Positions 1-8,671 of a DNA stretch of 64,000 bases are shown piece after piece. Positions within the stretch are counted from its first letter, which is position 1. Each line of letters opens with the position of its first letter. Source of the DNA: Kitasatospora setae KM-6054 (GTDB lineage Bacteria; Actinomycetota; Actinomycetes; Streptomycetales; Streptomycetaceae); assembly GCF_000269985.1 (NCBI RefSeq), contig NC_016109.1:2108001-2172000 (forward strand), in the 5' to 3' direction. The position numbers were made by a program, and so were the translations under genes. A model generated the notes under the pieces. It saw only the letters and a program-made list of their open reading frames with translations, was not told the origin of the DNA and did no database searches.

Positions 1-2
1 GC

Positions 3-680
3 GCGCTGCCGTTCGTCTGGGCGAACGGCGGCGACCTGGCGACCAGCAGCGGTTCGGCGTACACCTCGTCGATCGACTCGGCGCAGTCGCAGGCGGGCGT
101 GAAGCAGTACACCGACCTGTTCACGGACGCGATCTGCCCGGCGCAGCAGTGCGCCGACCTGACCGGCGGCAAGACCGTCGAGGCGTTCGCGGCGGGCAAG
201 GCCGGCATGGCGATCCTGCCGAACTCCTCGCGCAGCGCGGTGGAGGCGGGCGCGGCGAAGGGCAAGTACGCGATCGTGCCGCTGCCGGGCACCGCGGCCG
301 GGAAGATCGCCCCGGCGTTCTCCGGCGGCAACGACCTGGGCGTGATGAAGTCGACCCAGCACCGGAGCCTGGCCGCCGACTTCATCAAGGAGCTGGCGTC
401 GAAGAAGAACCAGCTGGCGCTGTTCGACGCGATGGGCAACCTGCCGACGCTGACCTCGGCGCGGGCCGAGGTGGTGCAGAAGCAGCCGTGGCTGAAGCCG
501 TTCACGGACACCATCGCGGCCGGCACCAAGTTCGTCCCGAAGGACGCCGCCTGGGCCAAGATCGACGCCCAGAGCGTGGTGCCGACCATGCTGCAGAAGG
601 TCATCACCGGCAAGTCCGACGTGGCCGGTGCCACCAAGGAGGCCGCGGCCGCGATGAACGCCTCGTTCAGCGGCAAGTAG
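3..680 (+). CDS. Extracellular sugar-binding lipoprotein of an ABC importer (3' part, 5' end outside window)
   Basis: Open from the first in-frame codon of the window, so signal peptide and lipobox are missing. The visible 225 residues look like the C-terminal two thirds of a family 1 extracellular solute-binding protein: ALPFVWANGGD near the visible start, then a G-K-A-G-M-A-I-L-P segment and the SGGNDLGVM loop typical of sugar binders. Two binding-protein-dependent permease genes follow on the same strand, so the three form a CUT1-type sugar uptake operon. No ATPase gene lies next to it; in Streptomyces such importers usually share the MsiK ATPase (family knowledge, not seen here). The sugar cannot be told from the sequence. 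Confidence 0.85.
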   Translation, partial: ALPFVWANGGDLATSSGSAYTSSIDSAQSQAGVKQYTDLFTDAICPAQQCADLTGGKTVEAFAAGKAGMAILPNSSRSAVEAGAAKGKYAIVPLPGTAAGKIAPAFSGGNDLGVMKSTQHRSLAADFIKELASKKNQLALFDAMGNLPTLTSARAEVVQKQPWLKPFTDTIAAGTKFVPKDAAWAKIDAQSVVPTMLQKVITGKSDVAGATKEAAAAMNASFSGK

Positions 681-717
681 TCGGCGCGTAGTCGAAGTCC
701 CTTAGAGGAACCGGAAG

Positions 718-1698
718 TTGTCGATGCCTGCCACGACCGTCACCGCCCGGGCGGACCAGGGGGACTCCCCCGTCCGCCCGGCGGGCGGCGCCCCCGCCGG
801 GGCCCGCCGCCGCCCCGGGCTCCTGGCCCGGATCCCCGTCCCGCTGTGGCTGCTGCTGCCCGCCGCCGTGGTGCTGATCCCGCTGTTCGGCTACCCGCTG
901 TACCAGCTGGGCCTGCTGTCGGTGCTCAAGTTCGGGCAGCCGCAGGCGTCCGGCGGGGTGCCGACCGAGTTCGTCGGACTGTCCAACTACTCCGACGTGC
1001 TGGGCGACGCGCAGTTCTGGTCGGTGCTCGGCCAGACCCTGGCGTTCGCCGCGTTCTGCGTGCTGACCACCCTGGCGGTCGGCGCGACCTGCGCGGTGCT
1101 GCTGACCCGGGTCGGCCGGTGGCCCCGGCTGATGCTGATGTTCGGCGCGCTGGGCGCCTGGGCGGCGCCGGCGATGACCGGCTCCACGGTGTGGATGTTC
1201 CTGCTGGACACCAACAGCGGCCTGGTCAACGAGGTGCTCGGCACCCAGGGCCACAACTGGATGTACGACAAGTGGTCGGCGTTCGCGATGGTCGCCGTGG
1301 TCGTGGTCTGGCACAGCTTCCCGTTCGTGATGATCACCCTCTACGCGGGCATCCAGGCCATCCCGGACTCCGTGGTCGAGGCCGCCCGGCTGGACGGCGC
1401 CGGCACGGTGACGATCTTCCGGAAGATCATGCTGCCGATGCTGCGCCCGCTGCTGGTGATCGTGGTCATCCAGTCGATCATCTGGGACTTCAAGGTCTTC
1501 ACCCAGATCTACGTGATGACCGGCGGCGGCGGCATCGCCGGCCAGAACCTGGTCCTCAACGTCTACGCCTACCAGAAGGCGTTCGTCGCCGAGAACTACA
1601 GCCTCGGCGCGGCGATCGGCGTCCTGATGACGCTGATCCTGCTGGCCGTCACCGCCGTCTACATCCGCAGCCTGCGCCGCTCCGGGGAGGAACTGTGA
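718..1698 (+). CDS. Sugar ABC transporter permease, MalF/UgpA type
   Basis: 326-residue integral membrane protein with about six hydrophobic segments after a basic N-terminal tail. The permease EAA loop is clear (EAARLDGAGTVTIFRKIMLP near residue 220), the site that docks the ATPase. The start is either TTG at 718 or ATG at 724; an AGAGGAA element at 704-710 sits 7 bases before the TTG, which I prefer. It lies 37 bases after the binding-protein gene, and its stop overlaps the next permease start, so translation is probably coupled. Confidence 0.9.
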   Translation: MSMPATTVTARADQGDSPVRPAGGAPAGARRRPGLLARIPVPLWLLLPAAVVLIPLFGYPLYQLGLLSVLKFGQPQASGGVPTEFVGLSNYSDVLGDAQFWSVLGQTLAFAAFCVLTTLAVGATCAVLLTRVGRWPRLMLMFGALGAWAAPAMTGSTVWMFLLDTNSGLVNEVLGTQGHNWMYDKWSAFAMVAVVVVWHSFPFVMITLYAGIQAIPDSVVEAARLDGAGTVTIFRKIMLPMLRPLLVIVVIQSIIWDFKVFTQIYVMTGGGGIAGQNLVLNVYAYQKAFVAENYSLGAAIGVLMTLILLAVTAVYIRSLRRSGEEL

Positions 1699-2582
1699 GC
1701 AGCACGTCCCCTTCCACCAAGCCCTTCGCGGCCAGGCGCCGCGACAACCGGGTGCTGCGGCAGGGCGCCAACGCGGTCGCCGTGGTGCTGGCGCTGCTGA
1801 CGGTGTTCCCGCTGTACTGGATGGTGCTGTCGGCGCTGAAGCCGAAGGGCGAGATCACCTCGGCGCACCCGCGGCCGTGGACGTTCGCGCCGACGCTGGA
1901 GAACTTCCGCAACGCGCTGGGGGTGTCCGGGTTCGGGCGGTACTTCCTGAACAGCCTGGCGGTGGCGGTGGTCGTGGTGGTGGTGTCGGCCGCGATCGCG
2001 TTCCTGGCGGCGGTGGCGCTGTCCCGGTTCAGGTTCAGGTTCAGGACCACCATCCTGATCATGTTCCTGGTGGCGCAGATGGTGCCGGTGGAGGCGCTGA
2101 CCATCCCGCTGTTCTTCCTGGTGCGCGACATCGGGTCGGTGGCACCGGGGTTCGGCCTGTCCTCGCTGGGCTCGCTGATGCTGGTGAACCTGGCGTTCTC
2201 GCTGCCGTTCGCGGTGTGGATGCTGCGCGGCTTCGTCGCGGCGGTGCCGGAGTCGCTGGAGGAGGCGGCCCGGATCGACGGGGCGAGCCGGTTCACCATC
2301 CTGTGGCGGATCCTGTTCCCGCTGGTCGCCCCCGGCCTGGCGGCGACCAGCGTGTTCTCCTTCATCACGGCGTGGAACGACTTCGTGTTCGCGAAGACGC
2401 TGATCCTGGACACCGACCACCAGACGCTGCCGGCCGCGCTGATGGTGTTCTTCAAGCCGGACGAGAACGACTGGGGCGGCATCATGGCCGCCTCGACCCT
2501 GATGACCGTGCCGGTGCTGGTCTTCTTCGTGCTGGTCCAGCGGCACATGGTGTCGGGCCTGGGCGGCGCGGTGAAGGACTGA
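1695..2582 (+). CDS. Sugar ABC transporter permease, MalG/UgpB-partner type
   Basis: About 295 residues when started at GTG 1695, which overlaps the stop codon of the upstream permease (GTGA) and follows a GGGGAGG element. It has six predicted membrane segments and the inner-membrane EAA loop (EAARIDGASRFTILWRILFP). It partners with the MalF-type permease to form the channel of the sugar importer. The open frame extends far upstream, but that part is shadow of the preceding gene. It ends 45 bases before the end of the convergent aroA; no strong terminator hairpin is obvious there. Confidence 0.9.
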   Translation: MSSTSPSTKPFAARRRDNRVLRQGANAVAVVLALLTVFPLYWMVLSALKPKGEITSAHPRPWTFAPTLENFRNALGVSGFGRYFLNSLAVAVVVVVVSAAIAFLAAVALSRFRFRFRTTILIMFLVAQMVPVEALTIPLFFLVRDIGSVAPGFGLSSLGSLMLVNLAFSLPFAVWMLRGFVAAVPESLEEAARIDGASRFTILWRILFPLVAPGLAATSVFSFITAWNDFVFAKTLILDTDHQTLPAALMVFFKPDENDWGGIMAASTLMTVPVLVFFVLVQRHMVSGLGGAVKD

Positions 2583-2627
2583 TCCCGCCCGCCGCCCCTC
2601 CCGCACCCCCTCCGCCGTCTGGGCGGC

Positions 2628-3860
2628 TCAGCCCTCGGGCTGGGCGGCCCAGGCGGCGAACGCGTCGTGGAAGCCGGGGAAGGTCTTGCGGACGCAGCCC
2701 GGGTCGTCGTAGCTGGTGCCGGGGGTGCGCAGGCCGGCCACCGCGAAGGACATCACGATCCGGTGGTCGCCGTGGGTCTCGATCTCGACCGGCTTCGGGC
2801 TGCCGGGGCGGATCTCGATCCAGTCCCGGCCGGTGGCGACGTCGATGCCCTGGCGGCGCAGGTTGTCGGCGCAGGCGTCCAGCCGGTCGCACTCCTTGAC
2901 CCGGGTGTTGTAGACGTCCTCGATCCGGATCGGGCCGGAGGCGAACGGGGCGATCGCGGCGAGCGTCGGCATGGTGTCGGAGATGTCGCGCATGTTGACG
3001 GTGCCGCCGGTCAGGGTGCCGCCGGTGACGGTGGTGGCGTCAGTGCCGATCTCGACCTTCGCGCCGAGCCGCTCCAGCACCTCGACGAACTTCAGGTCGC
3101 CCTGGAGCGCGCCGCGCCCGAGGCCGGGGACGGTCACCTCGCGGCCGGTCAGCGCGGCGGCGGCGAAGAAGTACGAGGCGGTGGAGGCGTCCGGCTCGAC
3201 CGGGTACCGGGCGGCGGTGTAGCCGCCGGCCGGGACGTCGAACACGTTCCCCTCGCGGGCGACCTCGACGCCGAAGCTGCGCATCATCGCCAGGGTGATC
3301 TCGATGTACGGCGCGGAGACCAGGTCGGTGACGTGGATCCGCAGGCCGGTGCGGGTCAGCGGGCCGAGCAGCAGCAGCGCCGTCAGGTACTGCGAGGACA
3401 GCCCGGCGTCGAGCGTGACCTCGCCGCCCTCGACGCCGGACGCCTCGATGCTCAGCGGGTGGTGGCCCTCGGCGCCGCGGTGCTCCAGCCGGACGCCGAG
3501 GTCGCGCAGCGCGGTGGTGAGCGGGCCGAGCGGGCGGCGGCGCATCTGCTCGGAGGCGTCGAAGTGGAAGGTGCCGTGCCCGGCGGCGGCCAGCGTCGGC
3601 AGGAAGCGGGCGGTGGTCGCGCCGTCCCGGCAGAACACCGAGGCGCCGTCGACGCCGGGGCCCTGCGGGCGGCCGGTGATCCGCCACTCCCGCTCGGCGC
3701 GCTCCACCTGGTAGCCGAGGGCGCGCAGGCCCTCGGTGAAGCCCTCGGTGTCGTCCGACGCCAGCGGCCGCACCAGGGTGGTGACCCCGTCCGCCGCGGC
3801 GGCCAGGAACAGCGCGCGCGCCGTGACCGACTTCGAACCGGGGATCTCGACCAGCGACAC
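2628..3860 (-). CDS. aroA: 3-phosphoshikimate 1-carboxyvinyltransferase (EPSP synthase)
   Basis: About 410 residues, the usual length, catalysing transfer of the enolpyruvyl group of PEP to shikimate-3-phosphate in the chorismate pathway. Seen: N-terminal EIPGSKSVTARALFLAAA (PEP/S3P-binding PGSKS), SSQYLTALLLLGPL, EPDASTASYFFAAAAL, YNTRVKECDRLDACADNL and the C-terminal ETHGDHRIVMSFAVAGL block. Start is GTG 3860, preceded by GGAGGG at good spacing; the open frame runs further upstream but that stretch is low-complexity. It stands alone, not beside other shikimate genes. Confidence 0.95.
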   Translation of the reverse strand: MSLVEIPGSKSVTARALFLAAAADGVTTLVRPLASDDTEGFTEGLRALGYQVERAEREWRITGRPQGPGVDGASVFCRDGATTARFLPTLAAAGHGTFHFDASEQMRRRPLGPLTTALRDLGVRLEHRGAEGHHPLSIEASGVEGGEVTLDAGLSSQYLTALLLLGPLTRTGLRIHVTDLVSAPYIEITLAMMRSFGVEVAREGNVFDVPAGGYTAARYPVEPDASTASYFFAAAALTGREVTVPGLGRGALQGDLKFVEVLERLGAKVEIGTDATTVTGGTLTGGTVNMRDISDTMPTLAAIAPFASGPIRIEDVYNTRVKECDRLDACADNLRRQGIDVATGRDWIEIRPGSPKPVEIETHGDHRIVMSFAVAGLRTPGTSYDDPGCVRKTFPGFHDAFAAWAAQPEG

Positions 3861-4149
3861 GGCGCACCCTCCAGGGAGCAACGACGGAAACGGCAGCGGT
3901 GGAACGGCACAGCGGGGCGGAACGGCAGAACGGGACACAGCGGGCACAGCGGGCACAGCGGGGTGGAACGGGGGCGCGGCGGAACGGGAGCGGGCGGCGG
4001 CGGTGCGGCCGGGCCCGTTCCTGATCCTGCCCTCCCGGCGGCCCCGGAGGGCCTACCGTCCCACGGTACGGACACCGGGGTGGGACGGTCGGCCCGGCCG
4101 GGGCGGGCGTGTCAGCTCGGAGCGGGAGTGTCAGCTCGGGTCGGGAATG
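3861..4149. repeat. Intergenic stretch with two small tandem repeats
   Basis: This 289-base stretch between aroA and the ABC-F gene has no convincing gene. At 3931-3958 there are three near-copies of a 9-bp unit (CGGGCACAG) in the aroA leader. At 4109-4165 there are three copies of a 19-bp unit starting GTGTCAGCTCGG; the last copy contains the ABC-F stop codon (4150-4152), so the array looks like local duplication of the 3' end of that gene. Confidence 0.75.
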
Positions 4150-5766
4150 TCAGCTCGGGTCGGTCGGGCGCAGTTCACCCCCGTCCCACTCCAGCCAGCG
4201 GGTGATGCCGATCTCCCGGAGGAAGGGGCGGTCGTGGCTGGCGACGATCAGGGTGCCGCGATAGCCGGCCAGGGCCTGGGTGAGCTGGCGGACGCTGGCC
4301 AGGTCGAGGTTGTTGGTCGGCTCGTCGAGCAGCAGCAGCTGCGGCGGCGGGTCGGCCAGCAGCAGGGCGGCCAGGGTGGCCCGGAAGCGCTCGCCGCCGG
4401 AGAGGGTGCCGGCCGGCTGGTCGGCCCGGGCGCCGCGGAACAGGAAGCGCGCCAGCCGGGCCCGGACCTCGTTGTCGGTGGCGGCGGGGGCGTGCGCCTT
4501 GACGTTCTGGAAGACCGTCCGCCCGTCGTCCAGCACGTCCAGCCGCTGCGGGAGGTGGCGGAGTTGGACCGGGGTGGCGACCAGGCCCTCGGCGGGGGCG
4601 AGGTCGCCGGCGATGGTGCGCAGCAGGGTGGTCTTGCCGGAGCCGTTGCGGCCGACCAGGGCGATCCGCTCGGGGCCGCGCAGTTCCAGGTCGATCCGGC
4701 CGCGGCCGCCGTGGGCCAGCCGGACGCCGTCCAGGGTGAGGACGGTGCGGCCGGGCGGGACGGCGGTGCGGGGCAGGTCGATCCGGATCTCGGCGTCGTC
4801 GCGGACGGCCTCCTCGGCGGTGGCGAGGCGTTCCTTGGCCTCGTTGAGGCGTTCGGTGTGCATGCCGCGCAGCCGGCCGGCGGTCTCCTCGCCCTTGCCC
4901 TGGAGCTTGTCGGCCAGCGCCTTGGGGTCGTTGCGCCGGACCGAGCGCTGCTTGCCGTAGGCGGCGGACTTGGCGAGCCGCTGACTGGCCTCGACCAGGT
5001 CGCGCTTCTGGCGCTTGACGTCGGCCTCGGCGTTGCGGACCAGGCGTTCGGCGGTCTCCTGGGCGTTCTCCAGCGCCTCCTGGTAGGCGCTGAAGTTGCC
5101 GCCGTACCAGGTGACCCCGCCGTCCCGCAGGTCGGCGATCTGGTCGACCCGCTCCAGCAGTTCGCGGTCGTGGCTGACCAGCAGCAGCACGCCGGGGAAG
5201 CCGGCCACCGCGTCGTACAGCCGGGCCCGGGCCTGGCCGTCCAGGTTGTTGGTGGGCTCGTCGAGCAGCAGGACGTCGGGGCGGCGCAGCAGCAGGGCGG
5301 CGAGGTGCAGCAGGACGGCCTGGCCGCCGGAGAGTTCGCCGGTGGTGCGGTCGAGGTCGAGCTGGTCGAGGCCGAGCCGGTCGAGGGTGGCGCGGGCGCG
5401 CTCCTCGACGTCCCAGTCGTCGCCGACCGCGGTGAAGTGGCGCTCGTCCACGTCTCCGGACTCGATGGCGTGCAGGGCCTCGCGCTGGGCGCGGATGCCG
5501 AGCGTCTCGTCGACCCGGCGGTCGGCGGCGACCGTCAGGTCCTGTGGCAGGTAGGCGAGTTCGCCCGCGACCCGGACGGTGCCGGCGGTGGGGGTGAGCT
5601 CGCCGGCGATCAGCCGCAGCAGCGTGGACTTGCCGGCGCCGTTGAGGCCGACCAGGCCGGTGCGGCCCGGGCCCACGGCGAGGTGGAAACCGCTCAGCAC
5701 CGGGCGGCCGTCGGGCCACTCGAAGCCGAGGTCGGTGCAGAGGATCGAGGTGGTGGGTTGCGCCAT
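4150..5766 (-). CDS. ABC-F family ATPase, ribosome-associated / antibiotic-protection type
   Basis: 538 residues, soluble, two ATP-binding cassettes and no membrane domain. The first cassette has GLNGAGKSTLLRL, LSGGQ and LLLDEPTNNLD; the second has GRNGSGKTTLLR, LSGGE and LLLDEPTNNLD. A charged linker (roughly residues 215-330, rich in K/R/E) joins them, as in translational ABC-F proteins that bind the E site. The start ATG 5766 has AGGAGG just upstream. The family includes antibiotic resistance proteins and housekeeping translation factors; which applies here is not decided by sequence. A hairpin plus T-run about 100 bases upstream could be an attenuator. Confidence 0.88.
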   Translation of the reverse strand: MAQPTTSILCTDLGFEWPDGRPVLSGFHLAVGPGRTGLVGLNGAGKSTLLRLIAGELTPTAGTVRVAGELAYLPQDLTVAADRRVDETLGIRAQREALHAIESGDVDERHFTAVGDDWDVEERARATLDRLGLDQLDLDRTTGELSGGQAVLLHLAALLLRRPDVLLLDEPTNNLDGQARARLYDAVAGFPGVLLLVSHDRELLERVDQIADLRDGGVTWYGGNFSAYQEALENAQETAERLVRNAEADVKRQKRDLVEASQRLAKSAAYGKQRSVRRNDPKALADKLQGKGEETAGRLRGMHTERLNEAKERLATAEEAVRDDAEIRIDLPRTAVPPGRTVLTLDGVRLAHGGRGRIDLELRGPERIALVGRNGSGKTTLLRTIAGDLAPAEGLVATPVQLRHLPQRLDVLDDGRTVFQNVKAHAPAATDNEVRARLARFLFRGARADQPAGTLSGGERFRATLAALLLADPPPQLLLLDEPTNNLDLASVRQLTQALAGYRGTLIVASHDRPFLREIGITRWLEWDGGELRPTDPS

Positions 5767-6145
5767 GGGGGCCTCCTGGAGGTCGCCGCGTAGGGAAGGG
5801 GGAGCAACACGGGAGACACCGGGGACGCGGGAGCGAGAAGGGCCGTCGCGGGGGGAACGCAGAAAACCCGCACGGGAGCCGTGGATCGCCGCCCAGCCGA
5901 GGTCGCACTCGCGCCCGCACGCCTACTGACCCGGAAAGGACACGGGTGTGGCGTGGCGCGGTGTCTCATGACCTCAGACGAGCAACGGCCTTCTCCAGAC
6001 GTGCGGGGTTGTGACGTCTTCGAGGGTACGGAACCCCCGGCGGCCGCCGCAACGGAATTAGGTCCCGACCGCCCGGCCCGCCTGGCGGGGCGCCCGCCGG
6101 GCCCGTCCGGAGGGCCGCGCGCCGCCGCCTAGAATCGTGGTCATC
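5767..6145. other. Divergent intergenic region between two ABC-F genes
   Basis: 379 bases without a supported gene. It should hold the promoters of both divergent ABC-F genes. On the plus strand a TAGAAT hexamer (6130-6135) lies 10 bases before the ATG at 6146. On the minus strand a frame starting ATG at 5969 runs into the ABC-F start and could be a leader; apart from the hairpin reported separately I see no other structure. Confidence 0.6.
5863..5883 (-). promoter_or_regulatory. Possible attenuator hairpin upstream of the ABC-F gene
   Basis: Read on the minus strand, a stem CACGG/CCGTG with loop CTC (5871-5883) is followed by CGGG and then TTTT (5863-5866), a rare T-run for this genome. It lies about 100 bases before the ABC-F start and inside a short minus-strand open frame that begins ATG at 5969. 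This layout resembles ribosome-controlled attenuators of ABC-F resistance genes. The stem is short, so the call is tentative. Confidence 0.3.
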
Positions 6146-7792
6146 ATGACTGCCACTCTCGTCGTCAAGGACCTCGCCGCCGGCCACGGCGAGCGCACGC
6201 TGTTCTCCGGGCTGGACCTGGTCGTCGCCCCCGGGGACGTGATCGGCCTGGTCGGGGTGAACGGCGCGGGCAAGTCCACCCTGCTGCGCCTGCTCGCCGG
6301 GCTGGACGCCCCGGAGGGCGGCAGCCTCAAGCTGAGCCCGCCGACCGCGAACGTCGGCCACCTGCCGCAGGAGCCGGAGCGCCGGGAGGGCGAGTCGGTG
6401 CGCGACTTCCTGGCCCGCCGCACCGGCGTCGCGGCCGCCCAGGCCGCGCTGGACGAGGCCACCGAGGGCCTGGTCGAGGGCCGCCCGGGCGCGGACGACG
6501 CGTACGCGGAGAGCCTGGACCGCTGGCTGGAGCTGGGCGGCGCGGACCTGGAGGAGCGCGCCGAGGAGGTGGCCGGCTCGCTGGGCCTGAAGGTCTCGCT
6601 CGACCTGCCGATGACGGCGCTGTCCGGCGGCCAGGCGGCCCGCGCGGGCCTGGCCTCGCTGCTGCTGTCGCGCTACGACGTGTTCCTGCTGGACGAGCCC
6701 ACCAACGACCTGGACCTGGACGGCCTGGAGCGGCTGGAGGCGTTCGTGAAGGGCCTGCGCGCGGGCACCGTGCTGATCAGCCACGACCGCGAGTTCCTGG
6801 CCCGCACCGTCACCCGGGTCCTCGAACTCGACCTGCACCAGGGCCAGGTGAACGTGTACGGCGGCGGCTACGAGGCGTACCTGGAGGAGCGGGCGATCTC
6901 CCGCCGGCACGCCCGCGAGCAGTACGAGGACTACGCGGACACCAAGGCGGGCCTGGAGGCCCGCGCCCAGATGCAGCGCAACTGGATGGAGAACGGCGTC
7001 CGCAACGCCCGCCGCAAGGGCGGCGACAACGACAAGAAGGCCCGCGCGCAGCGCGCCGAGTCGACCGAGAAGCAGGCCGCGAAGGCCCGGCAGACCCAGC
7101 GGATGATCGAGCGCCTCGACGTGGTGGAGGAGCCCCGCAAGGAGTGGGAGCTGCGGATGGAGATCGCCGCCGCGCCGCGCTCCGGCTCGGTGGTGGCCAC
7201 CCTGCGGGGGGCCGCGGTGAAGCGCGGCGGGTTCGCGTTCGGCCCGGTCGACCTGCAGGTCGACTGGGCGGACCGGGTGGCGATCACCGGCGCGAACGGC
7301 GCGGGCAAGTCGACGCTGCTGGCGGCGCTGCTGGGCCGGCTGGAGCTGGACTCGGGCTCGGCGGCGCTGGGTTCGGGCGTGCGGGTCGGCGAGGTGGAGC
7401 AGGCCCGCGGGCACCTGTTCGGCGGCGACGCCGGGCGTCCGCTGCTGGAGGCGTTCTCGGCGGCCGTGCCGGAGCTGAACCCGGAGGACGTCCGCACCCT
7501 GCTGGCCAAGTTCGGCCTGAAGGCGGTGCACGTGCTGCGCCCGGCCGGGACGCTCTCGCCGGGCGAGCGGACCAGGGCGGCGCTGGCGCTGCTGCAGGCC
7601 CGCGGGGTGAACCTGCTGGTGCTGGACGAGCCGACCAACCACCTGGACCTGCCCGCGATCGAGCAGTTGGAGGCCGCGCTGGCCTCGTACACCGGCACCC
7701 TGCTGCTGGTCACCCACGACCGGCGGATGCTGGAGGCGGTGCAGGTCAACCGCCGGCTGGTGGTCGCGGACGGCAAGGTCGGCGAGGTCTGA
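6146..7792 (+). CDS. ABC-F family ATPase (second copy in the window)
   Basis: 548 residues with two cassettes: GVNGAGKSTLLRLLAGL, LSGGQAARAGL and LLDEPTNDLDLDG in the first; GANGAGKSTLLAALLG, LSPGERTRAAL and LVLDEPTNHLDLP in the second. The second signature has P for G. The linker (around residues 230-330) is strongly charged. ATG 6146 is preceded by TAGAAT and no ribosome-binding site, so the mRNA is probably leaderless or nearly so. It differs from the neighbouring minus-strand ABC-F in length and motifs, so it is a paralogue, not a recent duplicate. A translation factor or drug-protection role is possible. Confidence 0.9.
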   Translation: MTATLVVKDLAAGHGERTLFSGLDLVVAPGDVIGLVGVNGAGKSTLLRLLAGLDAPEGGSLKLSPPTANVGHLPQEPERREGESVRDFLARRTGVAAAQAALDEATEGLVEGRPGADDAYAESLDRWLELGGADLEERAEEVAGSLGLKVSLDLPMTALSGGQAARAGLASLLLSRYDVFLLDEPTNDLDLDGLERLEAFVKGLRAGTVLISHDREFLARTVTRVLELDLHQGQVNVYGGGYEAYLEERAISRRHAREQYEDYADTKAGLEARAQMQRNWMENGVRNARRKGGDNDKKARAQRAESTEKQAAKARQTQRMIERLDVVEEPRKEWELRMEIAAAPRSGSVVATLRGAAVKRGGFAFGPVDLQVDWADRVAITGANGAGKSTLLAALLGRLELDSGSAALGSGVRVGEVEQARGHLFGGDAGRPLLEAFSAAVPELNPEDVRTLLAKFGLKAVHVLRPAGTLSPGERTRAALALLQARGVNLLVLDEPTNHLDLPAIEQLEAALASYTGTLLLVTHDRRMLEAVQVNRRLVVADGKVGEV

Positions 7793-7821
7793 GCCGAACC
7801 CCGGCGCGGGGTTCGGCGCGA

Positions 7822-7842
7822 GGCCGGGCCCGGAGCCCGGCC
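7822..7842 (+). terminator. Hairpin terminator after the second ABC-F gene
   Basis: Perfect 8-bp stem GGCCGGGC / GCCCGGCC with a 5-base loop, 30 bases after the stop codon. No T-run, as is common in actinomycetes. Confidence 0.6.
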
Positions 7843-7870
7843 CGGGCCGGTACTTGCCGATGATCGCCAA

Positions 7871-7900
7871 CCGCCCCCGGCCGTCTTCCGCCGGGGGCGG
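7871..7900. terminator. Strong 11-bp stem hairpin before the nitroreductase gene
   Basis: CCGCCCCCGGC and GCCGGGGGCGG pair perfectly around an 8-base loop. It lies after the ABC-F stop and before the nitroreductase start, so it probably completes termination of the upstream unit. Confidence 0.65.
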
Positions 7901-7921
7901 CGGTGTGCTGTGCTGGCGCCC

Positions 7922-8599
7922 ATGGCTGACCTCGACCCCTCCCCGGCGCCGTCCCACCCGACGACGCCGCTGCTCCCGATGCACGTCCCCGCCCACGAGG
8001 CGACCGACCGCTGCCGGGACTTCCACCGCGTGATGGACCAGCGCCGCACCGTGCGCGACTACTCGACCCGCCCGCTGCCCGAGGGGGTGCTGGAGTGGGC
8101 GGTGCGGACGGCGGCGACGGCGCCGAGCGGCGCGCACGTGCAGCCGTGGCGGTTCGTGGTGATCACCGATCCGGAGCGCAAGCGGCGGCTGCGGGAGGCC
8201 GCGGAGGCGGAGGAGCGCGAGTTCTACGACCACCGGGCCTCCGAGGAGTGGCTGGCGGCGCTGGCCCCGATCGGCACCGACTGGCGCAAGCCGTTCCTGG
8301 AGGACGCGCCGGCCGTGATCGTGGTGTTCGAGGTGCACAAGGGCCCGAACTCGCCGCGCCCGTACTACACCAAGGAGTCGGTGGGCATCGCGGTCGGCTT
8401 CCTGCTCTCCGCGCTGCACCAGGCGGGCCTGGCCACGCTGACCCACACCCCCAGTCCGATGCGCTTCCTGAACGAGGTCTGCGACCGCCCGGCGGAGGAG
8501 CGCGCGGCGTACGTCATCCCGGTCGGCTACCCGGCCGAGGACGCCCGGGTGCCGGACCTGGTCCGCAAGCCGCTGGACGAGGTGATGGTGCGGCTCTGA
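7922..8599 (+). CDS. Nitroreductase-family flavoprotein
   Basis: 225 residues from ATG 7922 (a GTG-free alternative is ATG 7979, giving MHVPAHEA). The FMN-binding nitroreductase fold is shown by MDQRRTVRDYSTRPLPE near the N-terminus (the R-R-T/S-x-R segment), the APSGAHVQPWRFVVI block and the late G-I-A-x-G-F-L-L-S-A-L-H-x-A-G-L segment. The pattern is closest to the BluB / iodotyrosine-deiodinase branch, but substrate is unknown. TGTGCT at 7909-7914 lies 7 bases upstream of the start, a weak candidate for a leaderless promoter. Confidence 0.88.
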   Translation: MADLDPSPAPSHPTTPLLPMHVPAHEATDRCRDFHRVMDQRRTVRDYSTRPLPEGVLEWAVRTAATAPSGAHVQPWRFVVITDPERKRRLREAAEAEEREFYDHRASEEWLAALAPIGTDWRKPFLEDAPAVIVVFEVHKGPNSPRPYYTKESVGIAVGFLLSALHQAGLATLTHTPSPMRFLNEVCDRPAEERAAYVIPVGYPAEDARVPDLVRKPLDEVMVRL

Positions 8600-8671
8600 C
8601 CGACCGACCGGCCGGGTGGTGGTCCGGATATCCGCTGGTCGGCGGGTTCGTGCATGGCGCATACTCCGTTC

